Positions 31,996 through 42,486 of a stretch of DNA of 64,000 bases are shown here, piece by piece. The number at the start of each line of letters is the position of its first letter. The stretch's first letter is position 1. The stretch spans positions 1,736,001 to 1,800,000 of the forward strand of contig NZ_CP076133.1 in the NCBI RefSeq assembly GCF_018736045.1. Reading direction: 5' to 3'. Below the pieces are notes generated by a model. The model ran no database searches, had not been told where the DNA came from, and saw only the letters and a list, made by a program, of their open reading frames with translations. Both the position numbers and the translations under genes were made by a program. This DNA is from Flammeovirga yaeyamensis. GTDB lineage: Bacteria > Bacteroidota > Bacteroidia > Cytophagales > Flammeovirgaceae.

Positions 31996-33777
31996 CTAAT
32001 TAATATTTACTTGTGCCCCTTTTAAATTTAACATGTTACCTGCTTCTACCCCCATATTGGCTGATGATTTCAGATTGATTTCTTTTCCATCTATGGCTAC
32101 TCCATTTGTTCCTTCCAAATTAATTTCTGAAGAGGCTGTTAAGTTTATGGTATCTGCATTAATATTTACCTCTCCATCGGGGCTATTAATATTAATGTTG
32201 TTGTCTTTATCTAGAATACACTCAGTAATGACTGAATCTCCATCTGTCACTTTTAGATGTAATAACCCGTTGGCCTCATCCAAAGTAACATGTGTACTTT
32301 CTGTGTGCATATGAATCAATTCATTTTCATCATCAAAAGCCAGTTCCAAATTACTTTTCGTGACAATAGATTTATAGCTTTCTGTACCAATGTGGGGGTG
32401 TTCATCGGAATTCTTAAAAATTGAGCCTAAGATCACTGGGTTATCAGGATGCCCTCCCAAGAAGCCGACCACCACCTCATCTTCTAATTCTGGCAACCAA
32501 AAAGTTCCGTGTGCTTCTCCTGCATAAAAGGAAGCCAATCGAGCCCAAACTAGAGGTTCCACATCATTGGCCATGTCCGTTTGCATAAGCAGAGGCAATT
32601 CAACTTGTACAAGGTACTGATCCGTTGCATGTTGGTCTCCGCTATTTTGTACCTTCTTCACAATTCCATGTTGAAGACCCATTATGCCAAAATTGGTATC
32701 TTCTGCTGTTGTATTTGTTGAGGCAGGCATTTTTGGGAGGCCCAAAAGTAAGGTTGTCTTCCAGTTATCTTGATCCATAAAATGTTCTACTCCATACACA
32801 AAAGCCTCACCTTCTAATATGCTCCCTGCTTCTATAATTTCGATAAAATCTCCAGGATTAACATCAACCGTACCCTCAATAGTTACCCCTCCTTTTACCT
32901 TAGCTAACTTACTCTCCAAAATTTTATGCGTCAGCCATTTTTTACGAATAGCGGTATTTTCTTGTCCAAATGAGATAATTTCTGTGGCTCCTAAATCCAA
33001 TGCTCCAGATACAGTTGCCGCATCTACGCTCGTATCCCCTGCCTCAAAACTTACGGACTCCGAAGATTCTTGCTCTATGGCCATATCCTCTACATTATAG
33101 GTATTGATATTGGCGATATCATGTAAATCTTCTATATCCATAAAGACATTAAATCTTGTAGAATTAATAGGAGTAATTTTCATCTTTGGAGGATTCTCCA
33201 GCAATACATCTTTCACTGTTATCGACTCTGGAGAATAACATAAAAGACATCCTGCTTGTCTTAATTTGGATACCACAAAATCAAAATCATTTTGTTGATA
33301 TTGAGAAATTCTACTCTCAGAATCTTCTTCCTCAATATCCATTTGATTTTCGACCTTAAGTTCATAATCACTAAATATCTTATCGACTACTTCTGGTAAA
33401 CTAAGTGCAAATAATCGGTTGACTGCTCTTCTTTTAAGACGGAAAACAGGATGTAAAATCTCAATTATTGTCACAAAATTTCTACCCTTACTCTGTGTTC
33501 CATATTTTGAAATGATTCCTTCAAACAATAATACCTTCTCCACCACATCATTTTCTGCATAGATTTTAATCTCATTGGAAGGATATAGATCTTGAATCGA
33601 AGAAAACTCTAAATCATGGTTGGCATTAATCAACGTAAGACTACAATATGGAACATCATTCACCGAATAATTAATGTTCATATCTTTCACTTGATATGGT
33701 TTAATATCCAATGCTTTCCCATTTGCTTCTACAGAGATAGCCGTTCTGGTACTATATAGTTGATTTATTTTTGTCAT
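31996..33777 (-). CDS. VgrG/gp5-like spike protein (Cis8)
   Basis: A 593-aa protein with the gp27-like hub domains in the first about 350 residues and the gp5-like OB fold at about 375-455 (LPELEDEVVVGFLGGHPD, LGSIFKNSDEHP). A C-terminal triple beta-helix follows in which NINSPDGEVNINADTINLTA-type strands repeat. It trimerises to form the membrane-piercing spike beneath the PAAR tip and tube. Size and domain order fit Afp8/PVC8. No C-terminal effector extension is visible. Confidence 0.92.
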   Translation of the reverse strand: MTKINQLYSTRTAISVEANGKALDIKPYQVKDMNINYSVNDVPYCSLTLINANHDLEFSSIQDLYPSNEIKIYAENDVVEKVLLFEGIISKYGTQSKGRNFVTIIEILHPVFRLKRRAVNRLFALSLPEVVDKIFSDYELKVENQMDIEEEDSESRISQYQQNDFDFVVSKLRQAGCLLCYSPESITVKDVLLENPPKMKITPINSTRFNVFMDIEDLHDIANINTYNVEDMAIEQESSESVSFEAGDTSVDAATVSGALDLGATEIISFGQENTAIRKKWLTHKILESKLAKVKGGVTIEGTVDVNPGDFIEIIEAGSILEGEAFVYGVEHFMDQDNWKTTLLLGLPKMPASTNTTAEDTNFGIMGLQHGIVKKVQNSGDQHATDQYLVQVELPLLMQTDMANDVEPLVWARLASFYAGEAHGTFWLPELEDEVVVGFLGGHPDNPVILGSIFKNSDEHPHIGTESYKSIVTKSNLELAFDDENELIHMHTESTHVTLDEANGLLHLKVTDGDSVITECILDKDNNININSPDGEVNINADTINLTASSEINLEGTNGVAIDGKEINLKSSANMGVEAGNMLNLKGAQVNIN

Positions 33778-33789
33778 TTATTCTTCTTA

Positions 33790-33993
33790 TTAAAACCTTC
33801 CAAACTTATGACTAAATAGCTTATTGTCATTATTGATTTCTTCCTTGCATTTCTCTGCTAGATTTTCGACAAAATCATCAGGTAGATGATCTATTGATAA
33901 CTTTTGAACGAATTCTTCTAGCATTTTCTCTTGAGATATAAAATCTCTTTTTATCTCAATTTTGATGTTCAGTTCTTTAATTTTTATAGACAT
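33790..33993 (-). CDS. DUF5908 small eCIS protein
   Basis: A 67-aa protein beginning MSIKIKELNIKIEIKRD, the signature of DUF5908 small proteins, which sit before the spike gene in many Bacteroidota eCIS loci. The rest is helical and charged. Function unknown; size and position suggest a chaperone or small baseplate part. One base from the GH18 gene and 12 from the spike gene. Confidence 0.75.
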   Translation of the reverse strand: MSIKIKELNIKIEIKRDFISQEKMLEEFVQKLSIDHLPDDFVENLAEKCKEEINNDNKLFSHKFGRF

Positions 33994-33994
33994 G

Positions 33995-35857
33995 TTACGG
34001 CAATTCTTTTTTGATGAAAAAACGGAAGCTTAAGAAGAACAAGGTTAAACCACCTAGTAATATTCCAACAATCATTAGAATGACTTCTTTGGCACTTACA
34101 AAATCATAGGTCACCATAAAAATGCCCAACGCAATAATCATAAATACAAGAATCAGTGTAGAACTTGCTACCTTCATGAGTTTGGTCAGTCTATATCTAA
34201 AGGATAAGAACATCATGATAAAACAGAAATTCAATCCCATTACTCCACCAAACATGTAAAGCAACATCCTTGGGTTGTTAAGTAATGTCCTAGGGTTGGT
34301 CATTATTCGAAGTGCATAATTGATATACCTTCTTGTCTTACCTGCAGAGAAAGAAGACAAACCCCTGTCGGGAGTAACAGTAAAATTATCTTTTACAGTA
34401 ACCCACATTTCTGGATTTCCATTATCAAAACCTAAAGCCCAAAATCCAATCCCTTTCAATTCATGCTTTTTGATTAAATCTACTTTACTTTGGAGGGTGG
34501 TACTATCCTCGAACCAAATCTGATGATACCTACCCAAATCGTCTCTATACACATGAAAAGCAGAACCGCTTATTGGTTCTCTTTGTACAGGTATTCCTCC
34601 TATTTTATTATCAATTTGTTTTTTGGTTAAATAGCCAACAAAATGACTCGCTTTCGAGGGGTAAGTAAGGTCCTCTGTCACCCATTCTGCTCCGTACAAT
34701 GGAGAACCTAAAATCAATTTATCAGAAGGAATTCCATCTACTTTATATTCAAGAACACTGCGTTCCACATTAAACTCCCACCAAAAATCACCACTTTCAA
34801 TAGGTGCTACCGGGCCGGCAATGTTACTATTCTGACCATAGAACTCGTATCCCATCACAATAAATTGATCTACATAAGGTGAAAGACTCTTGAAATCGAA
34901 TACTCCATTAAAGTCTTTGGGAGGGATAGTCAAAGTGATCTTAAAATTGTTGTTCGCTTTTCTTAATGTATTGGATAAATCAATAATAAAATTGGTGAAA
35001 TCTTGTCGATGTTCCTTTGGAATATTTTCAAAATCGATATTGACACCATCAGCATTTCTTAGGAACAACAAAGTGATAAGATTCGTAATTAACGTTTGCT
35101 GTTGTTCATTTCTATTTTGTAAAAATGTCCTGTTATTATTGTATCCAAAGTTGGTCACTGTAAGCAACACTTTACAATTATGTAAGTGAGCTGAATCAAT
35201 TAATGCGGTGGTTTCCCAATCGTGTATGCTATGGTATTTACCATCCACAGGATTCAACTCATAAGAAAAATAGGCAATAGTGCTCAGTAAAGAGAAGTTA
35301 TAGGCATCATAACCTTTACCCATCCAGTACGGATGCCAACCAAATACTTCCACATCGCTTAAAAGCTCATAATCGCCTTCTAAAGATTTATTACTTAAAA
35401 GGTTCATTTTTTTCTGCCATTCCTCCTCGGTGTAATCTCCTTTTACGCTATTTCTTTTTACCTCACGAAGACGATTTTTCATCTTCAACGTATCGATAAA
35501 GGCTTTTTCCTCTACCATTAATATTGGTGGGGAGGCTGTATCAGTTTCAATCTTATTTTCTTCTTCAGCAACAGCTGTTTCTTCTTCTGCTATTGCTTCC
35601 GCATCTTCAGAAGATTCCTCTGTTTCATTTTCTTTTTCAGGAGCGATCTCTACTAAATTATCAGAAGGTTTATCTTTTTCTTTCTTTTCTTCTTCATTAG
35701 CTTGTTTTACATAGTCTTGAAGCATGACCCTCAATCCCTTTTCCTCCTTTTTGTCTTCCTTTTTCTCCTCTTTTTGCTCCTGACCATAAGTGGGCAACGC
35801 TGCAACAAAGAAGAGCATAAATGCGAATAGTTTGTATGTTTTATTCATTTGTTTCAT
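33995..35857 (-). CDS. Membrane-anchored GH18-type glycosidase, eCIS operon
   Basis: A 620-aa protein with signal peptide (cleaved near TYGQ), a Glu/Lys-rich linker to about residue 160, and a GH18 TIM-barrel (about 165-500). The catalytic motif is DGVNIDFENI (Asp 270, Asp 275, Glu 277). The middle Asp of the usual DxxDxDxE is Asn, as in YaaH/SleL-type cortex and peptidoglycan glucosaminidases, so the proton donor Glu is kept. Three membrane segments occupy the last about 85 residues. A peptidoglycan-cutting role in particle passage or release is the natural reading, since it is co-operonic with spike and baseplate genes, but chitin or other glycans remain possible substrates. Confidence 0.8.
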   Translation of the reverse strand: MKQMNKTYKLFAFMLFFVAALPTYGQEQKEEKKEDKKEEKGLRVMLQDYVKQANEEEKKEKDKPSDNLVEIAPEKENETEESSEDAEAIAEEETAVAEEENKIETDTASPPILMVEEKAFIDTLKMKNRLREVKRNSVKGDYTEEEWQKKMNLLSNKSLEGDYELLSDVEVFGWHPYWMGKGYDAYNFSLLSTIAYFSYELNPVDGKYHSIHDWETTALIDSAHLHNCKVLLTVTNFGYNNNRTFLQNRNEQQQTLITNLITLLFLRNADGVNIDFENIPKEHRQDFTNFIIDLSNTLRKANNNFKITLTIPPKDFNGVFDFKSLSPYVDQFIVMGYEFYGQNSNIAGPVAPIESGDFWWEFNVERSVLEYKVDGIPSDKLILGSPLYGAEWVTEDLTYPSKASHFVGYLTKKQIDNKIGGIPVQREPISGSAFHVYRDDLGRYHQIWFEDSTTLQSKVDLIKKHELKGIGFWALGFDNGNPEMWVTVKDNFTVTPDRGLSSFSAGKTRRYINYALRIMTNPRTLLNNPRMLLYMFGGVMGLNFCFIMMFLSFRYRLTKLMKVASSTLILVFMIIALGIFMVTYDFVSAKEVILMIVGILLGGLTLFFLSFRFFIKKELP

Positions 35858-35862
35858 GTTGC

Positions 35863-38800
35863 TTAGCTATATGAATTGACAATAAGATCGATCCCTAATT
35901 CAAGGTTATTAATCCCTGCCTTATCGTTATTTTTATTATTAATATACACTTCGTGATTTGCTGCAGAAGTTAACACACTCCAAGGTTTTGATGCCTCGAT
36001 AAAACTATGGGTGTAATCTTCTTGTGCCGTATCAACTAATTTGAATTTCCTTTCATTTTTAATCAGATGCACCATAGATAAATGCTTAATTCCATCGACA
36101 TAAGCTATCGTTTTTAAATAGCTTAGAATATCTGATAAATGAAGCTTACCACCGAGTACCAATCTATTCGCATTAGACAAAGAAATAGTATCGATAAACT
36201 GTGTTAACTTCTGATTGATTTCATCCAAATAGAAACCCTGAGTATACCCTTCTTTTAATGAAATGGCCACATTGATTTTTACAGTTTCATAAATTGGCGA
36301 ACAGATACTAAATTTCACATGAGGAGATATAATTTGCTTTAAGAAGCGTTCCACTCTCTGTAACAAACTATTTGATGCAATTGGGAATTTTTTCTCTGAT
36401 TTAGGAATAATGACAATCAATAAAGAACGATTTTCCTCAGAAACCGGAATACAAATTACCTGATTGATCTCATGGAATTCTGTAAGAATAATTCTCTCAT
36501 AATCCCAATTGCTCACCGGTCTGTTTCTATGCTTGATAGTCTCCGATACACGATTAATAAATGCCCCACTTTCTTCCGCTCTTTTACCGCCAAAAGAAGT
36601 AAGAGGTTGCTCAATACTTCTAATACCCGGCAGTTTTGTATTGGATCTAAAAATGGATTGTGCTTCTAATTCTTTACCGAAATCGTAATAATTTCTTTCT
36701 TCTGGAAGAATTAAACCTACTTTCACCACTTTTGAATACACCCTCTCGATCACTCCGTAATTATCCATCACATCAGGAATGTACATTCTTAACCAAAGTT
36801 TTCCAGATGGTTTTAATTGATTTTCTTTCGAATGTTCAGGTACTTTTAATGAAATCATTCCTGTCTTTGAAAGACATTCTGTTTCATCATTTAATATATT
36901 CGCTCCTGGAATTGCTTCCCATCTATTGTTATTTAAAACCTCCCATATAATTTGATGTTGATCGCTTTGAATATCTTGGTCTGTGGTCGACTTTATCTGA
37001 AACAATAGAGAAACAATATCTCCTTCGACAGAATTATCAATTCCTAAATCCAAAACGATACCTGCATTTATTTCTGGAAGTAACTTCGGACTATCTGATT
37101 TAGTAGAGATTATTTTCTCACCAACTCCATAAAATAATTTTGTAGCAGCATCCTCCTTCATCATCTTATTTTCAAAAATGATAGAGGTCTTAGCGATATA
37201 ATCGGCTTCAATTTTTTCGATCACAGGAACATAAGCTAATGGAATCTCTACCTCTTTCTTCTTTTTGAAAGGATTCAAACTTATTCTGCTTCTAACTTGT
37301 GCTGTCACTAACTGAGGGTACATTAAATGACCAAAACCAATCTCAGGACTAGAAATCGTTAGCTTTAAATACCCATTCTTCACATAATTCGAAAATCCTT
37401 CTAAATCTTCTTTTTGGGCTTCATCTATCGTTACAGGCTGTTGGTATTTGATATTTAAAAGATCCGTTTCTTTTGAAATAGCACCAATGTCTTCTACTTC
37501 ACCCTCAATATTTGAACGTACATTGGAAAACATATGCCTCTCGTCTAGATGGTCCCATTTCCCTTGTTTTAATTGATCAATATTGAGTTTGAAATTTGAA
37601 TTCTTTAGTTCTTCTGTATCGTAATTTTCGTAATACCCCGTTAGACCATTCGGGTGTGCAGGTTCGTTAAACCATTTGATTTTCAAATCAAAATGTTCGA
37701 TGGGTTTAAAGAAAACCTCGTTACTACCTAATACTAAATAATCACCTTGTTTGGGTTGATTTCCCCATCCTTGATAAGGAATATCCGTACCTAACTGACC
37801 TTGTTGATTGTAAGCGTTAAAACCTGTGTAACCTTTCACATAGGTCTGTATTACTACTCTATCTACCACTAAGTCAGATAAAAAGGAATAGCCATATAAA
37901 TACGTTTCTGTATTTAATGTAAATTTAAATACTGCTTGATCGAACAACTCATGATATTGTATCTCAGGTCCTGGCTTACAAACAGCAGGTTCATTCGCTT
38001 TAATGACTACCTTAAAGGATAAAGAATTAGGCGAATATTTAGAAGTTAAAAATATCACTTTCTGTGCTTTTACCCAACCATCTATCGATGAATAATGCAC
38101 ATTAAAGATATCGCTAAATATATTATTGAATAATTGATGACCACTCCATCCTGTAATTTCTTTTACATTAGAAATTAACTGAGTCAGTTTGTCCATTGAC
38201 ACCTGAGTAAACTGAAAATTGAAAATAATCTCTCTATCTCCATTCTCCAATTGTAGAATTTGATCACAAATACAGAAGCTGATAGGTAAGGTGTCTGTAG
38301 CCTGATTATCCCATAGATTTTTTTCTAAAACATCCCCTTCTTTAATTTCAGATTCTGATTGTTTAATCGATGTAAGAACTTTTAACGGTAACTTTTTACC
38401 AATCTTTTTATACGATACATTACTTAAATCCAAATGAGTAATCTCAGAAGTATTTAACACCATGGGATAATCTAACTCATAAAGAATATTTTTTCGTAAC
38501 GCGTCACTTCCAGCAATAAACTTGGTTTTATTCGGTATTCTAGCATAACGAACACCATCATTAAGTTTAAAATGTAAATAGGTATAATCTACTTTTTCTT
38601 CTTTTCTCTTTTCGTCCAACAAAGTATTGAAATATAAATTCAAATACCTTTGAGGGAAGCTATTCAACATCTTTTGAGGGTATTTATAGATGTGTTGATA
38701 AGCCATTATTAAATCAATCTGTGGCTGACTTGTTGTTTGACCTATCAGTTCTTTAAAATACTTATCTGACTTACCACTCATTAAAAATAAATTGTCAATC

Positions 38801-39405
38801 AATTGAATATTCAAACGCTGACAAATTTTAGCGACCACAGTATGATCCCTATTTTCAGAGATATGTTCCTCATCAAAAGAATAATCGATAAACTGAAAAA
38901 TTTCTTTGATCAGTAGTTTCGTTTCAGCTAATTCATTATTTAAGACTTCATCATCAAAAAGATACAAGAATTCTAAATCCAATTGAGTAGAAATACTATT
39001 TAATGTAGTAGTTATGTTTAAATAGATCTCCGAATCAAAAAGCTGCTTCTTATGATAATTTTTTAACCACTTATGGTAAAAATTCAATAACTGATGAACG
39101 AGTTTAATTCCCTCTATTAGAAATTTCATTTTCTTTTGAGGTCGGTTAAACTGATTCACCTTTTGAAAGATAATATTGTTCTTTTTCTGAAAAATAGAAA
39201 TATCCAATTCCTTCAGTTCAGACAGTACTGAGAAATCGGAAAAAAGTATGGTGTACCAAAAATCCCTATCTTTCTTCTCTAGCGTTTCTAGATACTGAAA
39301 GGTATTTGTTAGTATATCTCGTAAATCAATGTCATTTAGAAGAAAGCCTTTGTCTAACAACTGCGATAACTCTCGACTATCCTGACTTGTACCGTTGTAA
39401 ATCAT
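35863..39405 (-). CDS. Large baseplate wedge protein (Cis12-like, baseplate J family)
   Basis: A 1180-aa protein. The stretch RVSETIKHRNRPVSNWDYER near residues 953-972, followed by a ferredoxin-like region, is the conserved C-terminal signature of the large eCIS baseplate wedge (Afp12/PVC12 type). The rest is a long helical N-terminal region and several beta domains. It lies between the tape-measure gene and the GH18 gene. Which of the two big baseplate proteins is Cis11 and which Cis12 is assigned here by length and motif only. Confidence 0.8.
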   Translation of the reverse strand: MIYNGTSQDSRELSQLLDKGFLLNDIDLRDILTNTFQYLETLEKKDRDFWYTILFSDFSVLSELKELDISIFQKKNNIIFQKVNQFNRPQKKMKFLIEGIKLVHQLLNFYHKWLKNYHKKQLFDSEIYLNITTTLNSISTQLDLEFLYLFDDEVLNNELAETKLLIKEIFQFIDYSFDEEHISENRDHTVVAKICQRLNIQLIDNLFLMSGKSDKYFKELIGQTTSQPQIDLIMAYQHIYKYPQKMLNSFPQRYLNLYFNTLLDEKRKEEKVDYTYLHFKLNDGVRYARIPNKTKFIAGSDALRKNILYELDYPMVLNTSEITHLDLSNVSYKKIGKKLPLKVLTSIKQSESEIKEGDVLEKNLWDNQATDTLPISFCICDQILQLENGDREIIFNFQFTQVSMDKLTQLISNVKEITGWSGHQLFNNIFSDIFNVHYSSIDGWVKAQKVIFLTSKYSPNSLSFKVVIKANEPAVCKPGPEIQYHELFDQAVFKFTLNTETYLYGYSFLSDLVVDRVVIQTYVKGYTGFNAYNQQGQLGTDIPYQGWGNQPKQGDYLVLGSNEVFFKPIEHFDLKIKWFNEPAHPNGLTGYYENYDTEELKNSNFKLNIDQLKQGKWDHLDERHMFSNVRSNIEGEVEDIGAISKETDLLNIKYQQPVTIDEAQKEDLEGFSNYVKNGYLKLTISSPEIGFGHLMYPQLVTAQVRSRISLNPFKKKKEVEIPLAYVPVIEKIEADYIAKTSIIFENKMMKEDAATKLFYGVGEKIISTKSDSPKLLPEINAGIVLDLGIDNSVEGDIVSLLFQIKSTTDQDIQSDQHQIIWEVLNNNRWEAIPGANILNDETECLSKTGMISLKVPEHSKENQLKPSGKLWLRMYIPDVMDNYGVIERVYSKVVKVGLILPEERNYYDFGKELEAQSIFRSNTKLPGIRSIEQPLTSFGGKRAEESGAFINRVSETIKHRNRPVSNWDYERIILTEFHEINQVICIPVSEENRSLLIVIIPKSEKKFPIASNSLLQRVERFLKQIISPHVKFSICSPIYETVKINVAISLKEGYTQGFYLDEINQKLTQFIDTISLSNANRLVLGGKLHLSDILSYLKTIAYVDGIKHLSMVHLIKNERKFKLVDTAQEDYTHSFIEASKPWSVLTSAANHEVYINNKNNDKAGINNLELGIDLIVNSYS

Positions 39406-39416
39406 CCTAAAAAATT

Positions 39417-42400
39417 TTACTTACCCCACTCACAAAAAATCTTGTTCTTCATCCAAGGCAACATATTTATCTTTATTGACCAGGGTAACAACTTCATAAA
39501 AATATCATAGGTATTTGGTTCAACTTCTAAATACCAATCGTCTTTTAATGTGATTGATCCTGTTCTTATAAAAAACATAATTCTTAAACTATCCGGCTCC
39601 ATTTTCTTTAAAGCCGACCAATGGGTAATCACCGTTTTTAATAAATGATCCGCCCCCTCTTTTTCTTCATCAGTTAATTCAAAATCCAATACAATAGGTG
39701 TTTCTATATCAATACCACAAAGAATTTTTGGTAGTAACAATTGTCTATCGTCTTCTACCAATACGTTTTTTTGTGCGAGATATAGCATTATTCCAAGTGC
39801 TCTAAGTAGACTTTCCTCATTTGCAAAAGCCTTATTATCATCTGTAAGCCAACCCCTATGCTTAAAAAATAATGGAAGATAAGGTACTAAAATCACTAGC
39901 CCAGCATTGCTCACTTCCATGGTTACGTTCTTCTTTTTGGCTCTAATGAACTTTTGCTTTTTCTTTAGTTCTTTTAGTTGATTGTCATCTACTTTAAGAT
40001 TTAAAGCATCACAGGTCATTGTATATATTTTGGAATAACTGAAGTTGATTTGTGAAAAAGTTTGTTCTATATATTTAATGATTATTTCTCCATTGACCAT
40101 TCGATGATGAATGAATGAAGAAAATAGTTCATTTTGGATTAATTTGATAAAGTCAGCAATCTGACTTGTTGTATAAATAGTAGAATACGATTGATTCAGC
40201 TTTAACTCTAAACTGTCAATACGTTTTGCACATTTCACTTTATAGTCCTTACTCAAATAAGAATAAATCTTATTCTTCTGTCTTATTGAATACGTATTTA
40301 ACTGAGATAACTCTTTTATTGATAAATACTGGAAATAGCGAAATAATTTTTCTTTCTGTTCTACAGTTAAAAGATGCTTATTTCTATTGATGATTAATTC
40401 TAAACAAAGTTGTATATCTGTTTCAGAGATAGATTCCGGTCTTTGATCAGATTTCTTATCTTCGATAATAAAGTATTCTACGAGCTCTTCTAATTGTCGC
40501 TTGTTATTTGATGAACAATTAGAAATGATAGATTCAAATGATTCTATATAACTCTTTAATGAAGTCACTACATTGTTTTGTACCAAAAGAAAATCAACCA
40601 ATTGTAGCTCAGCAGAAATCTCATTATTTACAGTAACTTTAATTTGCTTTCCAGTAGAAGTATTAATGACTAAATATTCTACTAACTTTTCCTTACCATA
40701 ACTATACTTTTCAAACACCTCGATAGAAAGTAAAGTACGTTTGTTATAAGAGATTTTAGTTTTTCTTTTTACTAGTTCTTCAAACCCTTCTACAGACTCA
40801 AATAGAGCAAATATCTCTTTCTTGTGATTAGGATAATAGCGAATACATTGATCGATAAAGTTAGGTTCGTTCTCTACACTATCAACATAACATCTTAAAA
40901 TACTATTTTTATTAGTTGAGTTTAAGAAAATTTTATCACCCAAAATTTTCTGATCAAACACTTCAAATAAAACGTCAGAAGGTGTTTGAAGCGTAATTGT
41001 AAGCAATGTTTCTAAAGATACAGAAGACATTAAAAGTAATGTTTTCTCACCTTTAGATATAGTATTGATACTTTTTAAATAAGATAAAATAGCACTCCAT
41101 TTTTTCTCCCACTTTTTTGTCCCTTTCGTAAATGCTTTCGTAGAAATCATCCATTTTAATTGGGTCAATTCATGGATAAGAACTGCCTTGAGTTCGTTAT
41201 TTAATTCCGTTTCAATTACTCCCAGAATCGATTTTTCTAACTTCTCAACTTCTGATGATGACGAAGAAGATAAAAATGTGATAAACTTTTGATCTGTAAA
41301 AAACTGAGGTCTCTTTTTTATTACTTCCAAAAGTAATTGCTGAGCAAATGTATTTTCACCAAAAAGCTCTAGTTGTGGATATTTAGAAAGTAACTCAGAA
41401 ACTCTGTTTTTATTCACTTCTGATACTATATTTAGAAACTGGAACAATAGTATCGGATGTGCATTTAAATGTTCTTCAAAAGAAGGGTCCAATGTTTTAT
41501 TTAACAATAATTGAATGGCTTGTTTTTTAATAAATGAAGCTTTCCATTGTGCTGCATTATGTAAATCTTCTACTGTATCTTCTTTCGATTTTCCACTGCT
41601 CAATATGTCTTCTAACTCATTGAGTTGTTCTTTTAATTTTTGATCATCTTTAAGTAAGCCTTTCTTAATTCTTCTTTTCTGTTTTTCGATGTAAAACATT
41701 AATTCAACAGTCAATGTTTCATTAAGCGAGGTACTATTTTTTGCAATGCTTAAAATATAATCCAAATCAGAAACTGTAAAACTTCTTTTTAAAACCACAT
41801 TTAATACACTTTCCTCAAAAGATAATTTTTGATAAAAGACCTCTATTAAAAAAGATTTTTGTTCCTGTATACTTAAAGATTCAACAGCAATTAATAACTC
41901 ACTTTTAGATGAAATCAATTCCTTAATAAATGTGGTAAGTAATTGATTATTGATCAAAAACGACAAAAAAGAATATACATTGCTGCTTTTATTCTTCAAC
42001 ATAAATTGCCAGGTCTCTAATAAAGTAGTGAAGTTCTTTTCTTTTATGATCTTAGATAATAAGCTGTCAATTCTTTCTTGTTCATACCATGGAACAAACC
42101 CATTACATAAGAATTCTAACAGGCATTCTTTGTCCGTTAATTCTTCTTTTTCATGTTCATGAATAAGGTTAGAATCATCATTCAATTCACTATCAATACT
42201 TTCGTGATTATTTGATGTTGCATGATGCATAAGTTCATTTAGTTTATCGTTAATCACCTGTTTCACTGTATTGTAAGTGTCTTTTTTGTAATTGACTAAA
42301 TTAGAAGATAAATCAATATCCAACTGATCAATATGAATATCTAAGTCACCATATTTCTCTAGTTCCTTATCGATCATAGGGACAAGTTGAGACTCCACAA

Positions 42401-42485
42401 AATTGGAAAGCTCCATTTTTATGAGATGCTCATTGAGATTTACATCCGACTTAAAATCTATATTTAAATTGATCAGCTCGTTCAT
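39417..42485 (-). CDS. Tape-measure protein (Cis14-like)
   Basis: A 1022-aa protein, almost all helical. The first about 70 residues (FVESQLVPMIDKELEKYG with the IDQLDIDL box) and the C-terminal NAGLVILVPYLPLFFKHRGW with a following E-x-x-x-R-A-L match the eCIS tape-measure family (Afp14). It sets tube length during assembly, so particle length should scale with this protein. Between the end domains lies a long Lys/Glu/Leu-rich helical stretch. It overlaps nothing but is tightly packed (11 bases from the wedge gene, one from the next). Confidence 0.85.
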   Translation of the reverse strand: MNELINLNIDFKSDVNLNEHLIKMELSNFVESQLVPMIDKELEKYGDLDIHIDQLDIDLSSNLVNYKKDTYNTVKQVINDKLNELMHHATSNNHESIDSELNDDSNLIHEHEKEELTDKECLLEFLCNGFVPWYEQERIDSLLSKIIKEKNFTTLLETWQFMLKNKSSNVYSFLSFLINNQLLTTFIKELISSKSELLIAVESLSIQEQKSFLIEVFYQKLSFEESVLNVVLKRSFTVSDLDYILSIAKNSTSLNETLTVELMFYIEKQKRRIKKGLLKDDQKLKEQLNELEDILSSGKSKEDTVEDLHNAAQWKASFIKKQAIQLLLNKTLDPSFEEHLNAHPILLFQFLNIVSEVNKNRVSELLSKYPQLELFGENTFAQQLLLEVIKKRPQFFTDQKFITFLSSSSSSEVEKLEKSILGVIETELNNELKAVLIHELTQLKWMISTKAFTKGTKKWEKKWSAILSYLKSINTISKGEKTLLLMSSVSLETLLTITLQTPSDVLFEVFDQKILGDKIFLNSTNKNSILRCYVDSVENEPNFIDQCIRYYPNHKKEIFALFESVEGFEELVKRKTKISYNKRTLLSIEVFEKYSYGKEKLVEYLVINTSTGKQIKVTVNNEISAELQLVDFLLVQNNVVTSLKSYIESFESIISNCSSNNKRQLEELVEYFIIEDKKSDQRPESISETDIQLCLELIINRNKHLLTVEQKEKLFRYFQYLSIKELSQLNTYSIRQKNKIYSYLSKDYKVKCAKRIDSLELKLNQSYSTIYTTSQIADFIKLIQNELFSSFIHHRMVNGEIIIKYIEQTFSQINFSYSKIYTMTCDALNLKVDDNQLKELKKKQKFIRAKKKNVTMEVSNAGLVILVPYLPLFFKHRGWLTDDNKAFANEESLLRALGIMLYLAQKNVLVEDDRQLLLPKILCGIDIETPIVLDFELTDEEKEGADHLLKTVITHWSALKKMEPDSLRIMFFIRTGSITLKDDWYLEVEPNTYDIFMKLLPWSIKINMLPWMKNKIFCEWGK

Positions 42486-42486
42486 C